The position numbers and the translations under genes were made by a program. Below are positions 8,555-17,993 of a stretch of DNA of 64,000 nt, piece by piece. The DNA comes from Caballeronia udeis (lineage in GTDB: Bacteria > Pseudomonadota > Gammaproteobacteria > Burkholderiales > Burkholderiaceae): the NCBI RefSeq assembly GCF_001544555.2, contig NZ_FCOK02000035.1:1-64000 (forward strand), in the 5' to 3' direction. The number at the start of each line of letters is the position of its first letter. Within the stretch, counting starts at the first letter, position 1. Under the pieces are notes generated by a model. It worked only from the letters and a program-made list of their open reading frames with translations, was not told the DNA's origin and ran no database searches.

Positions 8555-9472
8555 ATGAATATCCCGTCTTCCCCGAATCTCGATGATCTCCGCGTCTTCT
8601 GCACCGTCGCCCGCAAGTCCAGCTTCAGTGCGGCGGCTGAGGTGCTGTCGGTCTCGGCGGCTTATGTCAGCAAGCGCGTGAGCGTGCTCGAAACCGATCT
8701 CGGCACGCGCCTGCTGCATCGCTCCACGCGCCGCGTCGCTATTACCGAGGCCGGCGAACGGGTCTATGCGTGGGCTGAAAAAATCCTCGACGACGTCGAC
8801 CACCTCGTGGAAGACGTATCCACCACGCGGCGCATTCCACGCGGCACGTTGCGGATATCCAGCAGCTTTGGTTTCGGACGGCATATTGTGGCGCCCGCGC
8901 TGGCGCGTCTCTCCGACCAGCATCCGCAACTGAGCGTGCGCCTGGATCTGTTCGACCGGCTGGTGGATGTGGCGGGGGAAGGTTTTGACCTGGATATCCG
9001 CATAGGCGACGAGATCGCGGCGCATTTGATTGCCAAGCGGCTGGCGTCGAATCATCGTGTGTTGTGCGCTTCGCCGGATTACGTGGAGCGTCATGGCGCG
9101 CCAAAGCAACTGGCCGATCTCGCGAGCCATGCGTGTCTCGCGATCAAGGAACGTGACCATCCGTTCGGTTTGTGGCGCTTGCATGTGCGTGGCGAACCGG
9201 TTTCGATCAAGGTGACCGGGCCGTTGTCGACGAATCACGGCGAGGTCGCGGTGCAATGGGCGCTGGCCGGGCGCGGGATCGTGCTGCGCTCGCTGTGGGA
9301 CGTTCGCCCCTTGCTTGAGAGCGGCCAGTTGGTGCAGGTACTGCCCGATGTTACGCAGCCCGCCAACGTCTGGGCGGTGTACCCGGCGCGGTTGGCGGCT
9401 TCCGCGAAAGTGCGGGTATGCGTGGACTTTCTCGCCGACGAGTTCGCACAATGGAACCTGCCGGTGCCCTAA
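8555..9472 (+). CDS. dmlR-like: LysR-family regulator, probable activator of the divergent operon
   Basis: 305 residues: winged helix-turn-helix at about 8-65 (LDDLRVFCTVARKSSFSAAA; SVSAAYVSKRVSVLE) and a substrate-binding domain from about 95 to 295. TRLLHRSTRRVAITEAG is the usual linker start. Members like this (DmlR, TtuA) sit divergently to a D-malate/tartrate dehydrogenase and activate it, which matches the neighbour at 7335-8417. It ends 6 bases before the Lrp gene, which is convergent. Assignment as activator is inferred from arrangement only. Confidence 0.88.
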   Translation: MNIPSSPNLDDLRVFCTVARKSSFSAAAEVLSVSAAYVSKRVSVLETDLGTRLLHRSTRRVAITEAGERVYAWAEKILDDVDHLVEDVSTTRRIPRGTLRISSSFGFGRHIVAPALARLSDQHPQLSVRLDLFDRLVDVAGEGFDLDIRIGDEIAAHLIAKRLASNHRVLCASPDYVERHGAPKQLADLASHACLAIKERDHPFGLWRLHVRGEPVSIKVTGPLSTNHGEVAVQWALAGRGIVLRSLWDVRPLLESGQLVQVLPDVTQPANVWAVYPARLAASAKVRVCVDFLADEFAQWNLPVP

Positions 9473-9478
9473 GATTCG

Positions 9479-9976
9479 CTAACTGTGATTCTGTGAAAAC
9501 AGGCTTTCGAGCGGGTAGTGATTCTTCACGAACGGCGACTTGATGATGATGAAGCTGAAGTACTTCTCAATGCCGATATCGCGCTCGAGCAGGCCTTCAA
9601 TAATGCTTTGGTAATGACTGACGCTGCGCGTGACGAACTTGAGCAGGTAGTCGTATCCGCCGCTTGCCAGATGGCACTCCACGATTTCATCCACGTCCTT
9701 GATCGCCGCGACGAACTTGATGAAGTCCTCGCGGCGATGATCCGCGAGCGTGACTTCGGTGAATACGATCTGTACGTCGCCGAGCTTCTCCAGCTGGATC
9801 TGCGCGCCATACCCGACTATGTACCCGGCCTTCTCCAGCCGCTTCACGCGAATCAGGCACGGGCTTGGAGAGAGCCCGACCGCGTCGGCCAGCTCGACAT
9901 TCGTGATGCGGCCTTTCTTCTGCAATTGCGAAAGGATGCGCAGATCTATGCGGTCAAGCTTGCCTTCGCTGCTCAT
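9479..9976 (-). CDS. Lrp/AsnC-family transcriptional regulator
   Basis: 165 residues. An N-terminal winged HTH (LDRIDLRILSQLQKKGRITN, then VELADAVGLSPSPCLIRVKRLE) is followed by a RAM/ferredoxin-like effector domain with the family pattern GYDYLLKFVTRSVSHYQSI. Such regulators oligomerise and sense amino acids. It sits 82 bases downstream of the class III aminotransferase on the same strand, so it probably belongs to that unit and controls it in response to its amino-acid substrate. A DoeX-like role in a diamino-acid pathway is possible but unproven. Confidence 0.9.
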   Translation of the reverse strand: MSSEGKLDRIDLRILSQLQKKGRITNVELADAVGLSPSPCLIRVKRLEKAGYIVGYGAQIQLEKLGDVQIVFTEVTLADHRREDFIKFVAAIKDVDEIVECHLASGGYDYLLKFVTRSVSHYQSIIEGLLERDIGIEKYFSFIIIKSPFVKNHYPLESLFSQNHS

Positions 9977-10058
9977 CGTCAGGGTGTCTCTCCAGTTGCG
10001 TGGGATCGTCTCGACCGTGTCATTCGATCCGGGTCATTTGATCTTTGATTTGATCTTA

Positions 10059-11498
10059 TCACGCAGCTACGTGAGCCTTCACCTTGCCTTTGGCCTCTGC
10101 TTCGGCTCCGCCCGGGGCCTTGTTCAGCTTCAGCGCGGCGCGGACTTCCGGCTCGGCGAGCACGTCGTCAAGCGTCTTCTCAAGGCGCTCGAACATCAGG
10201 TCGAACTCTGCTTCGGTGTAGCTGAGGGCGGGCGCAAAACCCAGGATATTGTCGCCGAAAGCGCGGAACACCAGGCGGTTACGGTACGCGGCGGCGGTGA
10301 TCCGGTCGGACAGGTTAAGCGATGCGTCGAAACCCGCTTTGGTTTCCTTGTCCGAGACGAGTTCGAGCGCGCCCAGCAATCCGCGGTGCCGTGAATCGCC
10401 GACCAGCGGATGCGCGAGCAGCGCGTCGAGGCCGCGTGCAAAACGCCCGGCAAGACGAACGCCGTTCTCGAGCAGGCCGCCTTCGTGATAGAGGCGCAGC
10501 ACTTCGAGGCCGATCGCCGCGCTGACCGGATGCGCCGAATACGTATGACCATGACCGACGATCGCAGCCGTGTCGCCGTTTGCGATGCCCTGGTACACAG
10601 CGTCCGACATCAATACCGCGCCCATCGGTGCGTAGCCGGCCGTCAGGCCCTTGGCGACCGTCATCAGGTCCGGAGAGACTTCTTCGGCCTGGCAGGCGAA
10701 CAGCGGGCCGGTACGGCCGAAACCTGTGATGACTTCGTCGGCGACGAACAGGATGTCGAGCTTGCGGCACGCTTCGCTCATGGCTTTCAGCCAGCCGAAG
10801 GGCGGCACGATCACGCCGCCCGAGCCCTGGATCGGTTCGCAGAAGAATGCGGCGACATTGCCCGCTCCGAGTTCAGCGACCTTTGTTTCCAGCTGGGCGA
10901 CGGACGCGGCGATAAGCGCGGCGTCATCGGCGAAATTGTTGCGGTACGCGTACGGCGACGGGATGTGATGCTGGTTCGGCAGCGGCACGTCGAAGTTGCG
11001 ATGGAACGCCGGCAGGGCGGTGAGTCCTGCGCCGACCGACGATGACCCGTGGTAACCGCGTTCGAGCGCGATGATGTGTTTCTTCGATGACCGCCCGGTC
11101 GCGTTGAAGTAGTGCGTGATGAAACGCAGTGCCGAGTCGACCGCGTCCGATCCGCCCAGCGTGAAATACACGTGCTGGAGCGAGGCCGGCGACAACTCGA
11201 CCAGTTTCTCGGCCAGTTCGATCGCGGGTGCGTTGCCGAAGTGGAAATAGCTGGTGGCGTAGGGCAGCTTGGTCATTTGTTCGGCTGCCGCTTTCACGAT
11301 GCTTGGCTGGCCGTAGCCGACGTTGACGCACCAGAGGCCGGAGAAGGCGTCCAGGAGTTCGTTGCCTTCGGCGTCGCGCAGGAACGAGCCGCTGGCGGAG
11401 TCGAGTACGGTGACGCCGCGGGCTTCGTGGGCGCGGTAGTTGATGACCGGATGAATCAGATGCTTGCGGTCGGCTTCGATGAGTGATTGGATCGACAT
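10059..11498 (-). CDS. Class III (omega) aminotransferase, PLP-dependent
   Basis: 479 residues from the ATG at 11498, chosen because the family start MSIQSLIEADRKHLIHP aligns there; the open frame extends upstream without homology. Class III features are LWCVNVGYGQ, the PLP-contacting EPIQGSGGVIVPP, the Asp of LFVADEVITGFGRTG, and the Schiff-base lysine in TVAKGLTAGYAPMGAV. It transfers the amino group of an omega-amino acid or polyamine to pyruvate or 2-oxoglutarate. SpuC-, beta-alanine- and DoeD-type enzymes share this pattern, so the donor is uncertain. The next gene is an Lrp regulator. The C-terminal tail (after LKLNKAPGG) is Ala/Lys-rich. Confidence 0.9.
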   Translation of the reverse strand: MSIQSLIEADRKHLIHPVINYRAHEARGVTVLDSASGSFLRDAEGNELLDAFSGLWCVNVGYGQPSIVKAAAEQMTKLPYATSYFHFGNAPAIELAEKLVELSPASLQHVYFTLGGSDAVDSALRFITHYFNATGRSSKKHIIALERGYHGSSSVGAGLTALPAFHRNFDVPLPNQHHIPSPYAYRNNFADDAALIAASVAQLETKVAELGAGNVAAFFCEPIQGSGGVIVPPFGWLKAMSEACRKLDILFVADEVITGFGRTGPLFACQAEEVSPDLMTVAKGLTAGYAPMGAVLMSDAVYQGIANGDTAAIVGHGHTYSAHPVSAAIGLEVLRLYHEGGLLENGVRLAGRFARGLDALLAHPLVGDSRHRGLLGALELVSDKETKAGFDASLNLSDRITAAAYRNRLVFRAFGDNILGFAPALSYTEAEFDLMFERLEKTLDDVLAEPEVRAALKLNKAPGGAEAEAKGKVKAHVAA

Positions 11499-11726
11499 GG
11501 GGATTTTTCTCGTCGCGGAAAGGGGCTGATGACCGTTCCATACTAGAGAAGGAGGGTGGTGCCCCGACGCCCTAAACAATTCGTGAAATAGCGCGAATGC
11601 CGCGTTTTGCAGCGTGTCCGCAGCATTTTCTGCGGCAGACGCGCAAAACCGGTAATTCGTGGCGATTTGCCGTGATGAAGGGCGGACCGCCAACGCCAAG
11701 TGCGAACGACCCTCGCCGGAAGGCTT

Positions 11727-12638
11727 TTACATCATGGCCTGGTTGATGATCCCGAACTGCCTGACGTCCGGATCGGCGGGAGGAAAGGGCGCCGCCAAAT
11801 CCGGCCCCGCACTCTTGGGCCCATTCAAAACCATCTTCACCACCGTATCCACCCGCGGTAGTCCCAGTCCGTCCAGCCACTGGGTCAAGCCGCTATCGCC
11901 CGGGGTATCGATACGGACAAACACCCCCTCGTTCAACGACAGCCAATGACTGATCAAGGCCTTCGCCCGGCTTGAATCAGGTGCATCCGGAGCCACCACC
12001 GGCCCGATCGCAAACCCGCGGCCAAAACGCCGGAACAAGGCAAAACCAAGCAACTCGCCATCGCGGTCCAGCGCAATCCCGTCCGCATTCTCAAGCAACG
12101 CCGGCAGCACCTCGCCCCGATCCAGCCCGGATGCCCGCGAAGCCAGTTCAATCAACCTGGGGGTATCGTTGGAACCCAGCGGCCGCAGCCGCTCCCCCGC
12201 CGGCAACGACACCAGCGGCGGCTGGAATGCCGCTCCCTGATGCTGGTCCAGCGTGCCGGCAGCCCGGAACCCCAACTTCTCATACAGCGGCTGTCCGGCA
12301 GGCGTTGCGTGCAGAAACGTCACGCGCTCCCCCAGCCGTTCCAGCACCAGTTCCATCAGCTTCTTGCCAATCCCGCGGCCCTGCCATGCCTGCGACACGA
12401 TCACCATTCCCAACGACGCGCGCTCAAGCCCGTAAGTCCAGCACAACGCGGTGCCAATCACCCCATCTGCCGCTTCGGCGACAAACCCCGTGCCCGCCTG
12501 CAGCACGAAACGCCAGTCGTCCGCCCGATGCGGCCACTTCAGCTCGACGGTCAACGCATGCGCCGCGGCGATATCGTCGCCGGTAAAGGCTCTATAGGTA
12601 ACTTGCTCGCTCATTCGTTCGTTGACTTGCTCGGACAC
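11727..12638 (-). CDS. GNAT N-acetyltransferase with tandem domains
   Basis: 303 residues. The first GNAT domain covers about 14-140, with the acetyl-CoA loop VSQAWQGRGIGKKLMELVLERL (Q/RxxGxG/A). A second degenerate GNAT-like half (about 165-285) resembles YitH-type C-terminal domains (RASGLDRGEVLPALLE; GFALFRRFGRGFAIGPVVA). The GTG start at 12638 was kept because it follows a strong AGGGAGG; a repeat of the first residues (MSEQVNERMSEQV) gives an in-frame ATG at 12614. Its substrate is unknown. It has no operon partner, and the aminotransferase on the same strand lies 228 bases downstream. Confidence 0.85.
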   Translation of the reverse strand: MSEQVNERMSEQVTYRAFTGDDIAAAHALTVELKWPHRADDWRFVLQAGTGFVAEAADGVIGTALCWTYGLERASLGMVIVSQAWQGRGIGKKLMELVLERLGERVTFLHATPAGQPLYEKLGFRAAGTLDQHQGAAFQPPLVSLPAGERLRPLGSNDTPRLIELASRASGLDRGEVLPALLENADGIALDRDGELLGFALFRRFGRGFAIGPVVAPDAPDSSRAKALISHWLSLNEGVFVRIDTPGDSGLTQWLDGLGLPRVDTVVKMVLNGPKSAGPDLAAPFPPADPDVRQFGIINQAMM

Positions 12639-13199
12639 GCCGACCTCCCTCGATGGCTTTCACTTCAGCCGCTGCGCAACCCACTCATCAGGCCTTTTAT
12701 CAAACTTAAATCAAGCTCAGGTTTCACGCCGCCACTCTCGCACCCCACAAACAACGTGGCTAGGACGATCTTTTCATGAAAGAACGCTGAAGCCGCACCG
12801 CACGAACTTCAATGCAAAACGGCGTGCCGGCGCTCTCATAACGCGTGTGATCTGCTGAGCCGCTGTTTTTGTCGAAGATAAATGCTGCACGGCCGGCCCT
12901 ACGATTTCATAAGGTCGCGCAGGCCGCTCGCTGCGGCGGGTCCGGCCTCCGAGGCTTGGCCGCCGCACACATGAAAGCAAGGGCAAACCCTGACCCTGCG
13001 CACGGGCCGCGAAGAGGCCGCAACGCCAACCGCATACTCTGCTGCCGACACCCTGAAAAACGCGTGTTTTGTGTTTTTGGATTGCGCGAATCAGGGACAC
13101 CCATGTTTTTTGCGCTGATTAAATCTATTACAGGAATGCACTTCCCTGTTTTCGCCACTGAACCGCTCGCCGGTTCATATCAACGATAGGACTATCACC
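12639..13199. other. Intergenic region upstream of the 13.2-24.1 kb operon
   Basis: The 561-base gap holds the promoters of the divergent GNAT gene and the long plus-strand operon. The last 130 bases before 13200 become AT-richer, fitting a promoter, but no confident -35/-10 pair was found. A TTTCATGAAA palindrome occurs at 12772-12781. Open frames here show no family signature. Confidence 0.45.
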
Positions 13200-13868
13200 A
13201 TGATCGAATTCGAACCGAAGTACATCACCTTCGATTGCTACGGCACACTCACCAGATTCCGCCTCGCCGACATGACGCGGGAAATGTACGGCGACGTGCT
13301 GAGCGGCCCCGATATGGACAAGCTGATTGCGTTCTTCTCGGGTTATCGGCGCGATGAAGTGCTCGGTGCATGGAAGCCGTATCGCGACGTGATCGTGAAT
13401 GCGTTCAAACGGGCCTGCAAACGCATGAATGTCGAATTCGATGAAGCCAAGGCAGAAACGTTCTACACCGCCGTGCCGACCTGGGGTCCGCACCCGGACG
13501 TACCGGAAGGCCTCTCGCGGCTCGCGAAGAAATACAAGCTGGTGATCCTGTCGAATGCGTCGAACAACCAGATCCAGAGCAACGTCGACAAGCTCGGCGC
13601 GCCGTTCCATGCTGTGTTCACGGCCGAGCAGGCGCAGTCGTACAAACCGCGCATGCAAGGCTTCGAGTACATGTTCGACCAGTTGAACTGCAACCCGGAA
13701 GACGTGCTGCACGTGTCGTCGAGCCTGCGCTACGACCTGATGACCGCCCACGACATGGGCGTGAAACACAAGGCGTTCGTCAAGCGCGGCCATGAACCGT
13801 CGACGCCTTACTACGAGTACACCGAAGTCGACGACATCCCGCATCTCGCCACGCTGCTCGGCCTGTAA
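13200..13868 (+). CDS. HAD-superfamily hydrolase, haloacid dehalogenase type II-like
   Basis: 222 residues. HAD motif I is ITFDCYGTL (nucleophile Asp12), motif II VILSNAS, motif III a lysine in SYKPRMQGFEY, and motif IV VSSSLRYD. The layout is that of L-2-haloacid dehalogenase proteins, including the four-helix cap between motifs I and II. The natural substrate in this setting is probably not a haloacid but a phosphorylated or other small acid linked to the operon. It is the first gene of the operon, 68 bases before the DAO-type oxidase. AGGA precedes the start codon by about 8 bases. Confidence 0.85.
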   Translation: MIEFEPKYITFDCYGTLTRFRLADMTREMYGDVLSGPDMDKLIAFFSGYRRDEVLGAWKPYRDVIVNAFKRACKRMNVEFDEAKAETFYTAVPTWGPHPDVPEGLSRLAKKYKLVILSNASNNQIQSNVDKLGAPFHAVFTAEQAQSYKPRMQGFEYMFDQLNCNPEDVLHVSSSLRYDLMTAHDMGVKHKAFVKRGHEPSTPYYEYTEVDDIPHLATLLGL

Positions 13869-13936
13869 GTGTTTGTCGTACGCGTTTGTTGCAGGCAACT
13901 CCGGTTCCAACGCTTCTTGCATCAGGGAATCATCGT

Positions 13937-15214
13937 ATGAAGCTCGACTCCTACTGGCTCGACACCGCGCCGCCACTGCGCTCGGCGAGCGACGGCCCGG
14001 TCGATGGCCATGTCGACGTGGCGGTGGTCGGGGCGGGCTTCACGGGCTTGTCGGCGGCGCTGGCGTTGGGCAAGCGCGGTGCTCTGGTGGCCGTGCTGGA
14101 CGCGGGACGAATTGGCGGCGGCGCGTCGGGCCGCAACGGCGGTCAGGTCAATACCGGCGTCGCGCAGGATTTCGCCGCGCTGGTCCAGCAGCTTGGAGTG
14201 GAGAAGGCGCGCGGATGTTATCGGGCGTATGCGGCCGCGGTCGATACCGTCGAACGCCTGATCCGCGAAGAGCAGATTGAGTGTGATTACCTCGCATCGG
14301 GCAAGTTGAAGCTGGCTTCAAAACCCCATCATCTCGCGCATCTGGAGAAGACAGCGGAGGTGATCCGGCGTGAGGTCGATGCCGATATCGAGATCATCGG
14401 CCGTGACCGGATCCGGACGGAAGTTCAGTCGGACAGTTTTTTCGGCGGCCTGCTGCAGCGTCATGGCGGCCAGATGCACATGGGCAAGTTTGCCGTCGGT
14501 CTGGCGGACGCCGCCGCGCGTCATGGCGCAAAGCTCTACGAGAACGCGCCCGTGACGTCGATAGAAAAGATCGCTGACGGGGGTTACAGGATCGTGTGCG
14601 CGCGCGGTGAAGTCCGCGCAAAGCAGGTGCTGGTCGCGACCGGACCGTCGCGGCAAGGGCCGTTCGGCTGGTACCGTCGACGCCTGGCGCCGGTCGGTTC
14701 GTTCATCGTGGTGACGGAGCCGTTGCCGGCCGACCTGATCAACCCGCTTTTCCCGAATCGCCGTGCATATACAACCTCGCGCCTGATGCACAACTATTTC
14801 CGCATCACGCCCGATTCGCGGTTGCTGTACGGCGGCCGGGCGCGCTTCACGGCGTCCGAGCAGCCGTCGGACGCGAAGAGCGGACGCATCCTGCAGGACG
14901 GCCTCGCGGAGATGTTCCCGGCGCTGGCGCAGGCACGCATCGACTATTGCTGGGGCAGTCTCGTCGATATCACCGCGGACCGGCTGCCGCGTGCGGGCCA
15001 GCATGAAGGCATCTATTTTTCGATGGGTTACAGCGGCCACGGCACGCAGATGTCCACGCACATGGGGCAGGTCATGGCCGATGTCATGGACGGCCGCACC
15101 GCTGCGAATCCGTGGCGTGAATTCGAGTGGCCCGCGATTCCCGGCCACACGGGCAAGCCCTGGTTCCTGCCGCTTGTCGGCACGTACTACCGCATCAAGG
15201 ATGTGTTTTATTAA
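13937..15214 (+). CDS. FAD-dependent amine/amino-acid oxidoreductase (DAO family)
   Basis: 425 residues from the ATG at 13937, chosen because AGGGA lies 8 bases upstream and homology starts MKLDSYWLDTAPP. The Rossmann FAD motif VGAGFTGLSAALALGKRG covers residues 31-48, and the Gly-rich C-terminal FAD loop YSGHGTQMSTHMG is present. It resembles gamma-glutamylputrescine oxidase (PuuB) and related deaminating oxidases, which yield an aldehyde or keto acid, ammonia and H2O2. It lies between the HAD gene and the ABC importer and should oxidise the imported compound or an intermediate. The exact substrate is unknown. Confidence 0.87.
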   Translation: MKLDSYWLDTAPPLRSASDGPVDGHVDVAVVGAGFTGLSAALALGKRGALVAVLDAGRIGGGASGRNGGQVNTGVAQDFAALVQQLGVEKARGCYRAYAAAVDTVERLIREEQIECDYLASGKLKLASKPHHLAHLEKTAEVIRREVDADIEIIGRDRIRTEVQSDSFFGGLLQRHGGQMHMGKFAVGLADAAARHGAKLYENAPVTSIEKIADGGYRIVCARGEVRAKQVLVATGPSRQGPFGWYRRRLAPVGSFIVVTEPLPADLINPLFPNRRAYTTSRLMHNYFRITPDSRLLYGGRARFTASEQPSDAKSGRILQDGLAEMFPALAQARIDYCWGSLVDITADRLPRAGQHEGIYFSMGYSGHGTQMSTHMGQVMADVMDGRTAANPWREFEWPAIPGHTGKPWFLPLVGTYYRIKDVFY

Positions 15215-15327
15215 ATTCGACTAGCCGCGTTTTTCTGCCGCTCGACGTCTTTGTATCGACGTTCCTGCATCAAGCCGAAATACACCAAGACCAAGACCAA
15301 CCCCAGCCACCTCGCGGAGAAGTTTCA

Positions 15328-16953
15328 ATGACTAAAGAAAATCTGCAACACGCCGATGCCCCAGCCGGGACTCAAGTGAGCGAACTCGAGCGTCTGACGC
15401 GGCGGGGCGCATCACGGCGCGAGGTGTTGCGCGCGCTGGCCGCGGCCGGCATGGCCTCGATCACCGGGGCAGGGTTGCTCACCGCGAGCGGCGCGGCGCT
15501 CGCGCAGGAAAAACCGAAGCAGGGCGGCAAGATACGCGTGGCGACGCAGTCGGCATCCGCCGCGGATACGCTGGATCCGGCCAAGGGCGCACTCGGCACG
15601 GACTATGTGCGCGCAAACATGTTCTACAACGGCCTGACCGAACTGGACTCGCATCTCGGCGCGAAGATGGCGCTGGCGGAGTCGCTGGAATCGAAAGATG
15701 CGACCGTGTGGATCGTGAAGCTGCGCAGCGGCGTGCAATTCCACGATGGCAAATCGCTTGCGCCGGCCGACGTGATCTATTCGCTGATGCGCCACAAGGA
15801 TCCGGCGACGGCATCGAAGGCTAAAACGCTCGCCGACCAGTTCAAGGAAATCAAGGCCACGGGCCCGAACGAGCTCACCATCACGCTGGAAGGCGCGAAT
15901 GCCGACCTGCCGGTGATCCTGGCGGACTCGCACTTCCTCATCATCAAGGACGGCACGACCGACTTCAAGACGGCTATTGGCACCGGTCCCTTCAAGCTCA
16001 AGGATTTCTCGCCGGGCGTGCGTACGGTCGGCGTGAGGAACGAGAAGTACTGGAAGCCGGGCATGCCGCACCTGGACGAGGTCGAGCTGATTGGGATTGG
16101 CGACGAATCCGCTCGCGTGAATGCGCTGCTTTCCGGCGATGTGCAACTGATCAACGCGATCAGCCCGCGCTCGACGGGCCGCATCAAGGGGACGCCGGGC
16201 TTTACGGTGCTGGAGACGAAGACGGGCCAGTACACCGACCTGATTGTTCGCGACGACGGCGGGATTACCGGCATCGATGATTTTCGTCGGGGTATGTTCT
16301 ATCTATTGGACCGCGAGCAGATCCGCCGCGCCGTGTTCCAGGGTTTCGGCACGATCGCCAACGACCAGCCGATCGATCCGACCAACAAGTACTACATGCC
16401 CGGCATTCCGCAACGCCCCTACGACCCGGAGAAAGCCAAGTTTCACTTCCAGAAGGCGAAGGTGGGCAACACGCCCGTGCAGATTTTTGCATCGCCGGCG
16501 GCTGACGGCTCGGTGGAAATGGCGGTGCTGTTGCAGCAGGCCGCGCCCGCGGCGGGGCTGAACCTGCAGGTCACGCGCGTGCCCGCCGACGGCTACTGGT
16601 CGAACCACTGGATGAAACATCCGCTGGGCTTCGGCAATATAAATGCCCGCCCAAGCGCCGACGTGCTGTTCACGCAGTTCTTCAAGTCGGACGCGCCATG
16701 GAACGAAGCGAACTGGAAGAGCCCGAAGTTCGACCAGATGCTGCTGGCGGCGCGCGGCGAACCGGACGACGCCAAGCGCAAGCAGATCTACGGCGACATG
16801 CAGGTATTGGTGCACGAGAACGGCGGTGTCGGCATTCCGATGTTCCAGAGCTCGATCGACGGTTTCACGACCAAGCTCAAGGGCCTGGGTTCGATCCCGC
16901 TGGCCGGCCTGATGGGCTTCATGTTCGCGGAGCATGTCTGGCTGGAGAGTTAA
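15328..16953 (+). CDS. Dipeptide/opine-type ABC importer, periplasmic binding protein (SBP_bac_5)
   Basis: 541 residues from the ATG at 15328, preceded by GGAGA. The N terminus carries a twin-arginine motif (SRREVLRALAAAGMASITGA) and a hydrophobic stretch ending in ALAQE, so it is probably exported folded by Tat. The mature part is a family 5 binding protein (DppA/OppA-like), with IRVATQSASAADTLDPAK at the start and VWIVKLRSGVQFHDGKSLAPADVIYS as signature. It delivers a ligand (peptide, opine or modified amino acid) to the permeases encoded next. A strong hairpin follows the gene. Confidence 0.92.
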   Translation: MTKENLQHADAPAGTQVSELERLTRRGASRREVLRALAAAGMASITGAGLLTASGAALAQEKPKQGGKIRVATQSASAADTLDPAKGALGTDYVRANMFYNGLTELDSHLGAKMALAESLESKDATVWIVKLRSGVQFHDGKSLAPADVIYSLMRHKDPATASKAKTLADQFKEIKATGPNELTITLEGANADLPVILADSHFLIIKDGTTDFKTAIGTGPFKLKDFSPGVRTVGVRNEKYWKPGMPHLDEVELIGIGDESARVNALLSGDVQLINAISPRSTGRIKGTPGFTVLETKTGQYTDLIVRDDGGITGIDDFRRGMFYLLDREQIRRAVFQGFGTIANDQPIDPTNKYYMPGIPQRPYDPEKAKFHFQKAKVGNTPVQIFASPAADGSVEMAVLLQQAAPAAGLNLQVTRVPADGYWSNHWMKHPLGFGNINARPSADVLFTQFFKSDAPWNEANWKSPKFDQMLLAARGEPDDAKRKQIYGDMQVLVHENGGVGIPMFQSSIDGFTTKLKGLGSIPLAGLMGFMFAEHVWLES

Positions 16954-16988
16954 AACAGGGCTAAGCGGTCCTGTAAATCAGGCAGTAA

Positions 16989-17014
16989 AGCACGCCGCCC
17001 GCGCGGGGCGTGCT
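16989..17014 (+). promoter_or_regulatory. Intercistronic stem-loop after the binding-protein gene
   Basis: AGCACGCC (16989-16996) pairs with GGCGTGCT (17007-17014) around a GC-rich 10-base loop, followed by GTTTC. It lies between the binding protein and permease genes. Such hairpins commonly protect the binding-protein message or terminate part of the transcripts, giving more binding protein than permease. The U-tract is weak, so partial termination or mRNA stabilisation is more likely than full termination. Confidence 0.65.
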
Positions 17015-17036
17015 GTTTCAACCCCGGAGGCGGAAC

Positions 17037-17993
17037 ATGAAAGCACACGCGTCACGACTTATCGCTGCTCGCCTGGGCCTTGCACTGCTCACCCTGCTGA
17101 TTGTCTCGGCAGTGGTATTTGGCATCACGGGCCTGCTCCCCGGCGACGCCGCGCAGCAGGCGCTCGGGCAGGCAGCCACGCCCGAAGCGGTCACAGCGTT
17201 ACGGCACCAGTTCGGGCTCGACCAGCCGGCCTTGCAGCGCTACCTGGAGTGGCTCTACCTGATCGTCACCGGCAACTTCGGCACCTCGTTGTCCAATAGC
17301 TTGCCGGTCAGTCAACTGATTGCCACCCGCCTGCCCAACTCGCTCATGCTGGCCGGATTGACGGCGCTCGTGTCCGTGCCGGTCGCGCTGTTCATCGGAA
17401 TTTTCTCGGCCATGTTTCGCGGCTCGCTTCTCGACCGCGTGCTCAACGTGCTGACGCTGTCCACGGTCGCGGTGCCGGAGTTCCTGATCGCGACTATCGC
17501 GGTGCTGGTGTTTGCCGTGAAGCTGCGCTGGCTGCCCGCGTTGTCGTATTTGTCCGAGGTGTCGTCGTTCGGCGGACTGCTGCGGATCTACGCCATGCCC
17601 GTCATGACGCTGTGTTGCGTGCTCGTCGCCCAGATGGCGCGCATGACACGCGCCGCCGTGCTCGACCAGCTCAATGCGTCGTACGTCGAGATGGCGATCC
17701 TGAAAGGCGCGTCGCCCATGCGTGTGGTCCTGCGCCACGTGCTGCCGAACACCATTGGCCCGATTGCGAATGCGGTGGCGCTGAGCCTGTCGTATCTGTT
17801 CGGCGGCGTGGTGATCGTCGAATCGATCTTCAATTATCCGGGTCTCGCCAGCCTCATGGTCGACGCCGTCACGAACCGTGACATGCCGCTGGTACAGGGC
17901 TGCGTCATGGTGTTCTGTGCGGCTTACCTGCTGCTTGTGCTGATTGCCGACCTGGCTCAAATCATATCCAACCCGAGGCTGCGTCAACGATGA
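17037..17993 (+). CDS. dppB-like: ABC importer permease, DppB-like
   Basis: 318 residues from the ATG at 17037, with GGAGG upstream. Six membrane segments are evident, the first at about residues 9-30. The conserved GLLPGDAAQQALGQAATPEAV periplasmic region and the cytoplasmic EAA-like loop YVEMAILKGASPMRVVLRHVLPN (contact with the ATPase) identify the DppB family. It forms the membrane channel with the next gene product. Its stop overlaps the next start by four bases (ATGA), showing translational coupling. Confidence 0.92.
   Translation: MKAHASRLIAARLGLALLTLLIVSAVVFGITGLLPGDAAQQALGQAATPEAVTALRHQFGLDQPALQRYLEWLYLIVTGNFGTSLSNSLPVSQLIATRLPNSLMLAGLTALVSVPVALFIGIFSAMFRGSLLDRVLNVLTLSTVAVPEFLIATIAVLVFAVKLRWLPALSYLSEVSSFGGLLRIYAMPVMTLCCVLVAQMARMTRAAVLDQLNASYVEMAILKGASPMRVVLRHVLPNTIGPIANAVALSLSYLFGGVVIVESIFNYPGLASLMVDAVTNRDMPLVQGCVMVFCAAYLLLVLIADLAQIISNPRLRQR

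Noticed and set aside
4442..11498. Ectoine degradation operon as a firm call
   Set aside because: The ectoine hydrolase gene is absent and the genes are split into two units. Only a resemblance of enzyme classes can be stated.
11499..11699. N-terminal extension of the aminotransferase
   Set aside because: Class III aminotransferases start near MSIQSLIEADRKH; the extra 67 residues carry no family similarity.
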